60,000 bases of DNA, from the NCBI GenBank assembly GCA_914767715.1, contig OU612073.1, positions 23,562,001 through 23,622,000 on the forward strand, in the 5' to 3' direction. A program made the position numbers and the translations under genes. Below the pieces are notes generated by a model. The model had not been told where the DNA came from. It made no database searches and saw nothing but the letters and a program-made list of their open reading frames with translations. This stretch comes from Membranipora membranacea (taxonomy: Eukaryota; Bryozoa; Gymnolaemata; Cheilostomatida; Membraniporidae). Within the stretch, counting starts at the first letter, position 1. Every line of letters starts with the position of its first letter. Shown in pieces: positions 35,000-47,352 of the stretch.

Positions 35000-35900
35000 C
35001 TCAAAACTACCATGGAAATGCAGTGAGACCATGCCGGGACAGCTGGTAGTAGGATTTCATTATCAGTTTGAGTGCTTAACTTATCCTTTTTTCTTTCTTA
35101 TAATGTAGCAGATTATAGGGGAAAAAATATGGGGAGCTTCACACATTTGTAACCGAAAAGTGACGATCAACGCCACTGTATATGTTGTTTGGCAGACAGG
35201 GTACTTGCCATAGTATTAGATGTTGTTAAATCTGGTGCAGAATTGACGAACAAATTAACACCATCACCAGGAAAATGTTAGAATTTCCACAATGGACGAC
35301 ATATGTTAATGATAGGGAGGTGGGAGGGAAATTGAGCAGACTTTTTTTCTTTCAATACTGGCGTGGTGATCAGATTTCTGATTGAAGGAAAGATGTGAAT
35401 AACATAAAAGCCTATCATTGCCTGTCAACAATACTTCTACGTTTTCCTTACCAATAAGTTTTCCTTAGTTGGTTGAGGGAGGTTAACTTCTTATTCTAGT
35501 TGACCTGATTATTTCTCATGTCTTGAGCCTGATTGCCAAGACATGGAGAGTGTTATAAGGGCAGAAAAAAGTCTTGTATCAAAAACTTTATTTTACCTAT
35601 TATTGAAGTATGAAGTCCCTGTGAGAGCCTAGTTGAAATTTATACTCTAAAAATAGCTTCTATATCTCTTTTTTTTCTGTCTAATTTTGATCTATTGTTG
35701 TTGTTTAAAGTCAGTGCCATCTCTTGATGGTGATCATGACTTATTTGAGTGTATATTTCTGTTTCGAACTACTTGCAGCTAATTCTAGTTTGATTTCTGT
35801 GATCTATGGATCGTTAGATCACTCTGTGTAACATCGTATTTACTAATTTTTACACTGAAGTTTTACTACTGTAATGTTCAAAATATCCTTGAGCGACAAT
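35000..35900. other. Spacer without recognised genes
   Basis: I see nothing beyond AT-rich sequence. It would be intron or 3' sequence of the transporter-like exon, but I find no second exon here. Confidence 0.35.
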
Positions 35901-35936
35901 AATAAAAAACTTTTCAAGCAAAACCAAACCACTTAC

Positions 35937-36201
35937 CAATTTTAGGAATATAGCGGGATCTCAGAAATCTGCTCAAGTCATAACAACAGAATATAATTCC
36001 TTTTCTATGCACCAGCTGAGTGAAGAATGCACAAAGTGCACTGTCAGCGCAGTAGGTGAGGTATATGAATGTCGACAGAATAGCGAGGATGACCCACTGC
36101 TTTCTTCTCGAATTCGTTGTGTCATCGGCTGATTTGATCAGTTTGCTCTGCTCATCTGTGACCCCTCCTGCGGATAGACTTAGCTTCTTCTCCCCTTCCA
36201 T
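35937..36201 (-). pseudogene. Orphan first exon like a major-facilitator transporter
   Basis: The minus strand from Met 36201 is open for 88 codons to a strong donor (G|GTAAGT, phase 1). A polar N-terminus rich in Ser/Lys/Asp is followed by RRKQWVILAILSTFIYLTYC, a first transmembrane helix. Then come ALCAFFTQLVHRKG and a second hydrophobic stretch ending SRYIPKIG. The order (cytosolic tail, basic residues, first helix, FF...KKG loop) recalls SLC18B1-like vesicular transporters, but the loop before the second helix seems to lack several residues. I find no downstream exon between here and the retrotransposon at 34.5 kb. It is either a decayed fragment or the first exon of a gene cut off by rearrangement. 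Confidence 0.45.
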
Positions 36202-37019
36202 GTCCGAGCTCTCTATATTTTTGTGCAACACATATTATATACAACTTCATTATGTATATATTATGGCAGAACTTTAGACATCAACAACAAAGTTATGACA
36301 GATACCTAAGGAATACTTGATCACGCAACCCTATTGATAATTTATTACTCTCCTCAATGGCTACATAAGTAACTAGAGAATATGGATATGTTGTACCTAT
36401 GAAGCGGTCCTTGGGGCAGGGTCATTCAGAGGTTGACCGCTACCTGTATGAGCAAATTGCCAGCATCACTGGGATTCTTGAGATTATTAGCCGATGTCAT
36501 GCACCCCAACCAGCACATACAGCAATGAAGCCATCAAATGAGGAATGTGCCAACACCTTTGTATATGAAAACTGGTATGCATGCATTTTGAGAAATAAAT
36601 ATAATGGAATATTCCCCTCACGCCATTGCTGCTCTGAGAATCACAACCTGGCTATGCAATAAAAACAATCTCAGGACACAGCACATGGTGAGAACACCTT
36701 GTGCCTAACAAGTTTAAAATAATATCAATCTAATTAAAATTTGTTTTGAAACAAAACATCAAGCGTGTGCTCTTATTAACCTCCAAGAGATGAGATGAGG
36801 TTTAAATTTATGTAGTAGAGTCCAAAACGCTTGCCCTTCCCGTCCTTCCTACCAGTATTGGATTGTTATGCAAACCAAAAAGTGAGGTAAAATGTGCTGA
36901 GGGTAAGTCACTAAATGTGACAATTTGTAAGTGATGAATATGAGCTGATTTGCAGCACTGCCCTCGTCTCTCAATGTTATGACAAAACAATGCGACAACA
37001 AGACATTTCAAATCAACTA

Positions 37020-38480
37020 CAACAATGTATCTCCCGTGGTCAAGGTATTGAACTAGTGTGGTTCGATGAGCTAGGAGTAATTTTTTACCGGAATGTCAGC
37101 TTATGTATGACCAGTTTGAAATGGCGCCCAAGTGCCATGAATCTCTCTGCCTTTGTAGCTTTCCCCTACATAGTAATGCAGGGTTCAGGAACAATTCCCA
37201 AATTCCCTGAATAATGTCAGAGTTGATAAGGAGTTACTCTCCCTATAAGTGAGAATTGGTAACTGAAAAGTAGAGGGGCTGACAAAGGCTTCATCTGTTT
37301 CATCTGTTAGATTGATTGCAGTCAGAGCTCTGTGGTCCTTTTGATTCGATATGCTGCGTGACACTGTGAGATAACTTCACAGCTAACTTTGGATGACTCA
37401 GGAGAGTCAATAAAAAAAGGGGAACAGAAGTTGTGAGATACCAACACTCACAGCTAAGGCTCAAGAGATTTCGGACAGAATAAAGATAAGGAGATGGCAG
37501 CGATTGATAACAGACAGCGTCAACCACTTTACACATAAATCTCATTAAAATTCTTTGAATGTAAAATTTAAAGGCTCATCCCATTTAATATTTTAATTTG
37601 TTCTGATTATGCAATCAAAAAGCAAAATCCAAATTCCACTTTTTGATGAAATTGGGTGTTGCGTAGACATTTTTGTAAAAGTTAATTATTAGTACAGTCC
37701 AATAATTCAGAGGCCAATCTCAATTACTAGGCATTATTAAATTACTGTCATCTGTCAGCAATCCCATCTCCGCCTTTTTGGGAGGTTCAATCGCTGCCAT
37801 ATAATATAATATAATTTATTTGCATTTTATTTTCAAAATCAAAGTGATCGATGGGCAAATGCAATCTCCGTTTTTTGGCCATGCCTATCCACAGTGATGA
37901 ACTCCGGTGCATGTAAAACCGGGGGAACATCAAGGCTGGTCAGTTCATTTTGTAGAGCCCTCAGCAACGTATTACTCTGTACCATTTTGGAGCGTATTAC
38001 TCTGTACTATTTAGGAGCGTATTACTCTGTACTATTTTGGAGCAACCACACCCTTTTATGAGTTGACATATTCTTACCTTTTGCACAGGACACTTTGACC
38101 AATGAACTCCCTCTTCCGAGGGAGTTCATCGCTTTGACAGTATGATAGAGCTTGGTTAATTTTTTACAATGACTGTTTAAACTTAATGCCATTATTAATT
38201 AATAAAGTCTGATTTTAATGTCGAAAAGGCATCTCAACGATGAGTTATTGGCAAATTTAGGTTACAGTTTAACCTATCAATGTTTTAAAAAAAATGTGCC
38301 TGACAAACTTGAGAAGCTAAACAAAACACTTTTTGTATGGAGTTGCCCCCTTCTCTAACAGCAAGGGGCAACTCCATACAAAATAAAATAATGATGAATA
38401 AAAAGGAATGTCTGTTCTGTTCTGCTTGGGTGTTCTGCCTTGAGTGGGTCGAATATCAGGCAACACAAAAAGATGTTAGA
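37020..38480. other. Extra block in the right arm with hairpins and a 26-bp tandem repeat
   Basis: The left arm has no counterpart. The block contains three tandem copies of a 26-base unit (GCGTATTACTCTGTACYATT then TTGGAG) at about 37967-38044. It also has a perfect 12-bp hairpin at 38102-38129 and a perfect 19-bp hairpin at 38331-38383. No convincing gene is present. An inserted foldback-type element is possible, but I cannot mark its ends. Confidence 0.45.
38331..38383. repeat. Perfect 19-bp inverted repeat (hairpin)
   Basis: The arm ttttgtatggagttgcccc at 38331-38349 is repeated as its exact reverse complement at 38365-38383, with a 15-base loop. Confidence 0.9.
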
Positions 38481-39540
38481 CATAGGCGTGGCTACAGTGG
38501 TACGGGAGATGTTAAATCAGTAGCATCAGTGACAAGGTTGTATCTTATACAGAGAATATTTATAGATATTGTTTTTGGTAACAGAACAACTTGTCAGGGA
38601 TCCATTATAGAATCGATTATAGGAGAGATAGTAAGGCATAAATTATAGATGCTCAGTGTTACATACAGCTTATAGACATGCGTACATCCTCATGTCCTGG
38701 GCAGCAAATGATTCAGATGTTGCCCTACCATATCTGCTTATCTGACAGTATGCGATGTTTTTTAGATTGCTCGTTTAAATTCGAACTCTAAGGGGTATGT
38801 AAGTAAAAAATTTCAGCAATCTATCAAGTTGGTTGCTGTGGAATTAACAGGAATTATAGCAACATATTTTATTTCTCGAGATATAATCATCATCATCTCG
38901 TTTCAGAGAACATAAGAACGTATATTATAATCAGGGATTGGCGACATGACTTCCTTGACTGACTCACTCCGCTGACACAAGGAAAATATTGTCAACTCAG
39001 TGCTTTACATACGAGCATAAAAAAGCCTCAACTGGTTTTAAAATACCAAGCTTTATGGTTATTTGATCTTTCTTTTCAGTGAATTTGTGGTTTTTTAACA
39101 ATGATATTCAAGTGGAATAACATGAAATTTGAGAAAATAATTGTGGAATATGAATAAGTGAGCTATGCTTGCTTTGTACCAAAAAGTGAGCTCTGATTAA
39201 TTGGCTATTCACTTTTCAAGGTCTATCTGTACGACAATAACATAGTAGTACGCTTTTGTGTATTGAGGAAGCAGCTTGTCTTGACACTGATCTATGATGG
39301 ATTTAGGTTTTTGATCTCAAATGCTGTTTCATACAGTTTGACAGAGGCAAAGGGGGAGACTAAGGTAAGGTTAAAAAGACTTTTGCAAATCATTCTATCA
39401 TATTCATACTTGGGTATTTTTTTATGTTTTATTTGTCACATTGCTTTTAGAGCAATTTACATGTTATATACGTGGAACTAGGAGTTAGATAAGATTTTTA
39501 CCGTGGCCTATAACTGCCAGAGCATGAAGTGAAAACACAC

Positions 39541-39890
39541 ATTGACCCGCTACAAATTGAAACATTTACCCGCCGCAAATCCATTTCTGCAAAATACCCC
39601 GCCACAAATCTTTTTCTGCAAAATACCCCGCCGCAAATTCAGAGATTGACCCGCTGCAAATCGGTTTTTGCAAAATACCCTGCTGCAAATTCAGAGATTG
39701 ACCTGCTGCAAATCAGTTCTAGCAAAATACCCTGCTGCAAATTCAGACATTCACCTGCCGCAAATCAGTTCTAGCAAAATACCCAGCTGCAAATTCAGAC
39801 ATTTACCAGCCACAAATCCGTTTTTACAAGATGACCCGCCGCAAATTGAGACATTTACCAGCCACAAATCCATTTCAGTACAAATCCAGT
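39541..39890 (+). repeat. 52-bp minisatellite
   Basis: The word AAATTCAGA recurs with an exact 52-base period (39638, 39690, 39742, 39794, then a variant at 39846). Each unit has two similar halves around CCCGCYGCAAAT. Because 52 is not a multiple of three, the open frames across it are by-products. It lies about 1 kb upstream of TLR-B and is not seen in the left arm. Confidence 0.9.
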
Positions 39891-40901
39891 ACAACAATAT
39901 GGCACAACTCCAAGACAATCTCTTGCCTGTTGCCTATTTACATATCGGTAATACATCGGTTAAAACAAATAGTCTTTCCTCCATTTGCCGCAGGTTAATC
40001 AGCAAGTTTCACCTCACCCCCCTCCTCTTCCAATCTGCTGTTGCCATTATTATATTTCGGCATCAATGGCATTGCAATTGCCAATTTACTTCTTAAAAGC
40101 TGAGGTGAAAATTAGTATAAAGGTCTGGGGTTGAGTAAATGTTGGCTAGACAAAAATTGCTCCCTTCCAATCTTGTGCTAAATAGAGAACTTATCCTCCT
40201 GTGAATGTTTTACTCATGTGAGGTATTCACATATGATATACACTCAAATCCATAAGAGCCAAAAATAATCATACTAGATCTGCTTCATTTCAATGTAACC
40301 GGATAATTCCTCATTTGCGTCACGTATTCATCACTACTTTATGCCCACAAAGGGATCAGACCCACATATTTTTATTAGTAAACAGCCATAAGACAGGGGA
40401 ATGAAACCAATGGGCGATGTGTGATCTGACAGATTAATTCTATAGATAATTTATTCAAACAAAACTTATTTGGTTGGCAGAATGGCAACAACCAGTGTTA
40501 TAGAAATAGATACAAATACTTTATGAATATAATAATAAAATAGGTATTGATATGGTATAATTTCACATGAGTTATGTATTTATAGGTATTAGCCAAGCAG
40601 CAGATATATGTATATATATATATAGCCAAAAATTACAGTTACACTTAATCACTTCAATTGTTTCAGTTTTAGGTTTGCTGTATTGTTAATGGTCGTTTAT
40701 GATAAAGACACTAGACTTGGTATGGAGCTAATCGTCAATAAAAGCAACACAAACTCATGTATTTCATCAGACTTAGTGTGAACACGGTCACACCCAAGGA
40801 CTTTATCTCCGACTTTTTTCCAGAAGGCTACCAAACCGTCTATAAGTTGAATAGTAGAAATCTTTGTTTTGTTAACTTGATCCTGACCTTTGTGCGAGAA
40901 C

Positions 40902-43900
40902 ATGGCAAACAACGCCAAAGTTTGCTTGATCACTACAATTATTCTCTTGAACCTGTTAGTGTTAGATGCATATCTGCATGAACCCATGTTTGAGAGACAG
41001 AGACTTTGTGATGACGATGAGACATTCTGTAGAGTTGGAATATGTACTGTGCCAGAATGCGACATCTGCAACAAAAAGCTTGCTCTCTGCAAAACCGACA
41101 ATGCCACACAGCCAGTACCTCAAACTCTGGACAAAAGAATACAACAATTAACCATTGACTACCAAGGACAAGCCACAGGACTCTCCAGCAAGTCATTCGA
41201 GCTTTACGTACATCTAAGTTCTGTTCATATTACAGGAACAGTAAGCTCTTTAGCACCAGGCACATTTCGAGATCATCAGTATCTACATAATCTCAGACTG
41301 AGTCATTCTCTGATAACGTCACTGCCTGATCATCTATTCTACAGTATGAGTTCTTTAGTCGAACTTTATCTACCGTACAACAAGCTCACTAATGTACCAG
41401 AGAATATCTTCTATCAAATAAAACGTTTATCCACCTTGGACATATCATACAATCCCATAGATCTTTGTGCAATGGACACTATCGGGGAAAGATTCCAAAC
41501 GATGCCAAATTTGCAAAATCTTCTTCTGAAAGGTCTTGGTAGTCGTGAGAGAAATAACTGCAGTTTTCACCAAAACTTTTTGACTCCTATATCTCATGTC
41601 AGAAACATTGACTTGAGTGAATCATACATCTTGCAAGGAAATGAGGTAATAGTCCAGGCACTCACACAAACACAACAGTTGACCATCGATAACATGGATA
41701 TGTACAAGACTTGCCCGATGAAAGCTAACGCCTTACTCGCACATATACCTACCAATATGAAAACAATTGTAGCCAGATTTTGGAAAACTGAGAAAGCAAT
41801 CAGTGAGAACTGCTCTCTGAATTCAACATCTTTCTCATATCTGTCAGAGCGAGGATCCAAACTATCTGGGCTAGACTTTAGTTATAGCGACAAAATTCTT
41901 AGCGATCATATCACAACTACTTTGTTTGCAGGATTGTCTCTCACAGAGTTGTATTTGACTTGGTGTCGAATAGTGTCGATTGAGGATGGGGCCTTCGATT
42001 CTCACCCTAAACTCGGTTTTCTGAGCTTGAGTGGGAACCAACTTGGTCCTCGAAATATCAATCTATTTACCGAGCCAAAGTTTGGATACAATCTGAACCA
42101 GCTAAACCTCAATCGTGTTGACATGTTTTCAGATGAGCAGTTCCAGTATAATTTGGGTAACATCATGAGAGTCAGTCCAAATATTACTGACCTAGTCTTG
42201 AGTGATAACATGATGACAAAACTACCAAGTTTTGTTGGAGCTAGGGGCGCCACATCAACAGACAATAACAGCATACGCTATAATACTATCGCAATAAATC
42301 TGAATAGCAACAGTTTGACTGAATTATCTGTAAACAGTATGTCGGAAATTTTCACTGTGATGCCAATTCTCCAAACTTTCCAGGCTGCATACAATAAGAT
42401 AGTGGATGTAACAGGACTATGCCGATCAATAGTATACCTGACTCTCAGCAACAACAACATAGGTGAAAATTCAGAGCGGAACTTTGAGTCTATGAGAGGT
42501 ATGGTGTTTCTGCGATCCTTAGACATAGCCAAGAACGGGATCCAGGGCATACCAGGCAATACATTCACTCAGATGGCAAATCTGAGAAGTTTGATAATGG
42601 CAGGTAACGAGATAACATCGGTTCCCCATAACTCATTTATACACAATCCTCACCTGGCTCTACTCGATTTGAGTGCTAACGAGATAACATCTGTTGATTA
42701 CACTATGTTCCAATACTCAGAATATTTTGCGTGGATATATTTATAAAGTAACCTGATATCAAATATGTCTCAAAAAATCATCGAGAGAATGAAGCATCTC
42801 TCCATCAAGAGGAACTTGTATGCAAAAAAATGGGCAAAACTAGAAATGTTAGATATCTCAGGCAATCCAATCGATTGTACATGTGGCACTGGAAATTTTC
42901 AAAAGTGGGTTCAAACAAGTACCGTCATCGCAGACATAAAAAACCTGACATGTGGGAACTCCGATGCTAACAGAGAAAGTAACTTTGTGCTAGACTACAA
43001 ATACAGTGAATTTTATTGTATATGGCTTACAAAGGCTATTATCGCAGGTTTTGTGTTGCTTGCACTCCTAATTTTCCTCCCTCTTGGGATTTGCATCTAC
43101 AAACACAGTTGGTATATAAGACATATTAGGGTAGTCTGCGCTGCAATCACAAGAAGTGTACGGAGGGCAAAGGTCGATCAGAGCTGTGCATATGACGCAT
43201 TCATATCGTATGACACCCAGAGTGAGAGAGACATCTGCTTTGTTCGAGACATACTTATCCCCCAGCTAGAGGGTGACGCTGATCGCACAGAACAGGTATC
43301 CAGCACAGAGGTACGGCCTATGAAATCAGGCAAATCAAATGTGTCACATTAACTTCAACCTTGAGTCAGTCTGTATGTAATTGGCCCTCCTCCCATGGAC
43401 AGAAGACTATATCTGGTGCTAAGTTAGCACCAACATCTCATTCAGCAAACTATCCTCAACCTGAATACATTTATAAGTCCAGCAGTTAGATGTGATACCT
43501 CACACTATTATCAATCGATTTTATATGTATGCACAACCAACGTATATGTAACTATATCGCCCTTCCGCCTTTTCCCTATCTGTAGGCTATTACTCTATGA
43601 CTTTTGTCCCAAATGCTATTATAGTAATATGCTTACGGGGCTCTCAACCACTCTTTTTGGGTTCAACTCAGGCAACTCAGGGGATTTCACAATATTAGCT
43701 AAAAACTCAGATTTTGCCTCATATTCATCAAAGTAGGGGAATACCTCTAGGTGTGGCCTAATTGTATGATTATAAAGAAACAATTTCATGTTGTGATATA
43801 TGAAATACATTAACTAGGATGAATTTTACAGTGATTCTATAAGAACGATCTGCTAACAACTCTAAAAAACCCAGTATCATTCATATGCAGAGGCCTAAAT

Positions 43901-45093
43901 TGCTCCCTAGGCTTTGGCGGTCGGACCCATTGAGGAGGCTAACAGAGCTTTAAAACTCTAAACTGTTTGTGTACAGGGCATTTCACGCCTTTGAAACACC
44001 ACCTGCAACACGTTATCAGCAAAACTCAGCGTTTTGGATCCTCCCAGGTTGAGAGCCCTGTATGCTTATTGTTAACATAATGTGTTACTAATTATGCTGC
44101 ATGTGACTTCATGTACCTACAAACAGTGTAAACTGATTATATTTGTTTATAGAAGGTTACCCTGTACATACATGATCATGATGCTAGACTCGGTGCGGAA
44201 CGTTTTACTACTATGTGTCAGGCGGTAGAAGACAGCAGGAAACTGATCATACTACTCAGTAACTCGTACCTTGGTAGTGATGCCTGCCTAAATGAAGCTA
44301 ATACACTGGCAGGTACTCAATATTCAATATCAGTACTTTGATTTATTTGATCAGCTCATGACTCTGGAGGGAGCAACTCCAAATGTGATCTGTCATTTAC
44401 CAAATAACATTCGTCGGTGACGATGATGTATATGATTTTAGCTATGGTATATTGATAGGCCAAAATTCCTCAATCTATCTCTTATGCCGTAAGTTGTGTG
44501 ATTTTAGTCAGATGCAGATAGCGAATCAACTGTGTAACACTCCCTTTAGTGTTTGGTGCCAATGTAATAAAGTGTACCACAGAAAATTATGGTCTCTTAT
44601 GTCCCTTCATCAAAATGTCAAGTCTATCTGTAAAGGTTTTAACATTAGACTTGATTTTACATTTCGTATTTTTAAGGTTACGAGACAGACAGAACGGACT
44701 GTTATCACCCTGAGAGAATACTAATCTTAATTCTTGAAGATCCAAATGATGAGATAATTAGACCACCAATCACAGCGCTGCTCAACGGAAATGTCATCGA
44801 GATGGTAAATATCCAAACAACTTGCACGTCACCTTTGCTTACCATGAAACGTGATACAGGATATATGAGAGTGCAGAGTGATGACTGCTCTATTTTTCTT
44901 TCTGATTTAGACAGACAGAATCAGGCGGAGCCAGCAGAAGCTGAGCTGCGTACTGGGCCGCATACGTAAATTCATCTCTAAACCAAAATACAGCTACAAG
45001 AGAAAATCCAAGAGGAAAAGAGAGCGGACAGCCACCCGAGTAGGTGGTGGGCAAAGAGAGAGATACACTTATCAGTCTATAGCTCAAGCATAG
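40902..45093 (+). pseudogene. Toll-like receptor TLR-B with one nonsense codon
   Basis: Four plus-strand exons mirror TLR-A: 40902-43310, 44153-44312, 44677-44804 and 44911-45093. Together they make 960 codons with no frameshift. The only break is TAA at 42744-42746 (codon 615), where TLR-A has CAA (Gln), within the last leucine-rich repeats. Downstream the C-terminal cap, membrane helix, TIR box 1 (YDAFISYD), TIR exons and basic tail are all open. The BB loop reads HDARLG. Length differences from TLR-A are whole codons (two extra residues in the signal region, four fewer after LEG in the TIR). As written the product would be a 614-aa secreted ectodomain. It may be a young pseudogene, a soluble receptor, an allele or a sequencing error; the intact 3' exons argue that loss is recent. 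Confidence 0.88.
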
Positions 45094-46828
45094 AGCACCT
45101 ACCACTATATAGAACAAGCATAGTTGTTATTCAAAAGTCCAGCATAAACTACATAGGAAAGGGCGCATATACACTTTCTGCTTTCATGGCTCTACATCTT
45201 TCTTCCCGAATTAATTCAAAAATCAGCCATTGCCTTTATTGCCATACAAAAAGGGATTGAACAATTAATTATGTATAAAAGATAATATCCCTCGACCTTA
45301 TTAAATATTTGTTTGGACCATCGGTTTGATCATATCACTATATCCTAAACTCTGTGCTATCTGGAACAATCATTCTCCCCCTAGTTTGGTCTCTGATTTT
45401 TATCAACCTTTTGCCGTCGCACTTTAGGTAATAAACTTGTTCTGAGGTCATCAAACAATCAACTTACACACCTCCTGGGCAAACAGCTCCTTTAGTTTCT
45501 TATCTGATCTCCGATGTTGCGTCAAATTAAATTCACGATCACAATCTAAAAACATAGATGGGAGCAGTGTATGCCTTCAGCAATCCTATCGAGACTAACA
45601 GCCACATATATCTTATCAAAACTTGCTGCACGAGAACAGTGAATGGGCAGCCGGGAACACAGAAGTGCCCTTGGTAAAGACTGTTTTTGAGGCATGCTAT
45701 CCATATTTTAAATGATATTCTCTTTTAATCATCCATCAGTGTTTAATTTTTTTTTCCTTGTATGTGCTGGCTCCTTTTCAGTATGAACACCCTTATCTCG
45801 CAACATATTATTTTATGTTAGTGATAGAATACAATCAATCAATCAACCATAGAACCATAACCAGAACCATCTAAAGCTCTCCAATCTCCATGCTGCACTC
45901 TCCAAGCCACACAACATACTAATTTCATGCTAGATGGCAATAAGCTGGAAATATACCAATCAGTCATACTTATGGCAACAGTACGTACTTGATTTGCCAG
46001 AAACATCTTTGGTATGAGAGTAATCAAGCGTCTCGATCTAAACAGCAAGGGACTGAAAACATATTATGTATCAAACATCATGTTAGTCATGACATAAGCG
46101 TGTTATATCAAGAAAAAATCTGATACAAATTGGGAAAACAGTCATGAAAGTGATCAACTCTGATATGCCTTTTACTGTGGGACACTTGCAGTCTGTAGAG
46201 TGTCAGCTTCTACACTTGACCTCTTCATAGAGGAAGCAACGAAATACAAACATACAATTCACGCTAATAAGAATACTACTTGGTTCTTTGTCCCCTCCAA
46301 CTCCAAAATTCACTAATAAATTCACTAAATAAATTTTTTTTTGCTGTTACCTTACCTATAATAGAATTCCTTTTGTTATCTGTACACAAAACCTCTATAA
46401 ATAAATAAATCCTAAACCACCCTGAAATTATCAAAGTTGTCTACTCTGTCTTGAAGGAAAGACAACTGCTAGCAATAGTCTCGATCTGTTTCAAAGACGT
46501 ATTTCCTCCAAAACAAATAGCATGAGAAGTGGTAGCTGTAGTGTCATTCACCCGTAATTGGCTTGAATGTCCTGAGGCTATATTGAGAAAGGAGAGAAAA
46601 ATTAAAATTGACACAGTTGTAAAACATAATAAACTTTATGGCAAAAGTACAAATTACAAGTGAATGCACTATTGAGCTAGTCAATGTGTTGGCTAGCACT
46701 GACAATGTACGGCTGGATGGTACCGACTGGTCAGGCTCTGCAGCCTCTCCCTGATCACCTGTTATCTCATTACAAATACAGTAATGAGTAATAGTTTTAC
46801 CAACCAATGAGTCGCTCCAGGCCATGCC

Positions 46829-46868
46829 CATAGGACTGCCCAAAATCAGGAACTGCGGCAGTCCTATG
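46829..46868. repeat. 12-bp inverted repeat
   Basis: CATAGGACTGCC at 46829-46840 is matched by its reverse complement GGCAGTCCTATG at 46857-46868, with a 16-base loop. Confidence 0.8.
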
Positions 46869-46896
46869 CTCCACAGGCAATGAACCTGCTCCAGGT

Positions 46897-46945
46897 ACCA
46901 TACTTAATAAATAAATGTTTGAAAGATTTATTTATTAAGTATGGT
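46897..46945. repeat. Perfect 20-bp inverted repeat (hairpin)
   Basis: ACCATACTTAATAAATAAAT at 46897-46916 is followed, after a 9-base loop, by its exact reverse complement at 46926-46945. The half-arm CATACTTAATAAATGTTT occurs again about 30 bases further on, suggesting a foldback element that has partly duplicated. Confidence 0.9.
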
Positions 46946-47221
46946 TCTAAAAACTGCAGCATACTTAATAAATGTTTACCGGCAGTGCATACCACATGTG
47001 TGTGGGTTTCAAACTCCAACCTCTCCTGCTTTGACTTGAATAAACCTAACTAATCCTAAAACTAACTAAACAGTCACCAGCCAGTGGGAGTGTAACTTGA
47101 AAGCCTATCTATATTTGCCACAAGTATAGTCAAGTTTCTTCTTTCTTGAAGAGTAATCGCCAACTTCACTTTTGGAGGTATTGGGCAATATGGCAACTAT
47201 ATTATCCATTATTCGATTCCA

Positions 47222-47352
47222 GGTCGGCTAGGGTGGATGGCCCGCAACAGCCAAGTCAGGTAGTTCTAGACAAACAGTGCACCCGGTGGGGTTTGAACCT
47301 AGGACCTTCTGATCCCAAGTCGGCCGCTCCTAACTCTGAGCTATCCCTGATA
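47222..47352 (-). mobile_element. tRNA-derived SINE
   Basis: On the minus strand the head starts GGGATAGCTCAGAGTTAGGA (A box), then has GGTCCTAGGTTCAAACCCCA (B box) and a body reaching a pyrimidine/CAA-rich region near 47222. The promoter boxes are good, but the spacing and body are not those of a functional tRNA. Confidence 0.65.

Larger units (their letters stand above)
36400..46300. repeat. Right arm of the large inverted duplication
   Basis: This is the inverted partner of 16010-23570 and carries TLR-B. It is longer because it holds about 1.4 kb of extra sequence (about 37020-38480) and a longer 5' flank containing the 52-bp minisatellite. Confidence 0.8.

Noticed and set aside
36399-36662. 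Plus-strand frame of 87 codons at the start of the right arm
   Set aside because: The inverted copy at 23.3-23.57 kb has stops and indels in the matching frame.
39541-39890. CRISPR-like array
   Set aside because: The repeats are directly adjacent without unique spacers, and the DNA is animal nuclear sequence.
39529-40096. Two overlapping frames of 81 and 142 codons
   Set aside because: They follow the 52-bp minisatellite, and the amino-acid repeats shift frame with the units.
45839-46048. Minus-strand frame of 69 codons after TLR-B
   Set aside because: It is not open in the matching flanks of the other copies and has no similarity I recognise.
46544-46843. Minus-strand frame of 99 codons
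   Set aside because: It lies in hairpin-rich repeat DNA with no splice support; the sequence does not look like a known domain.
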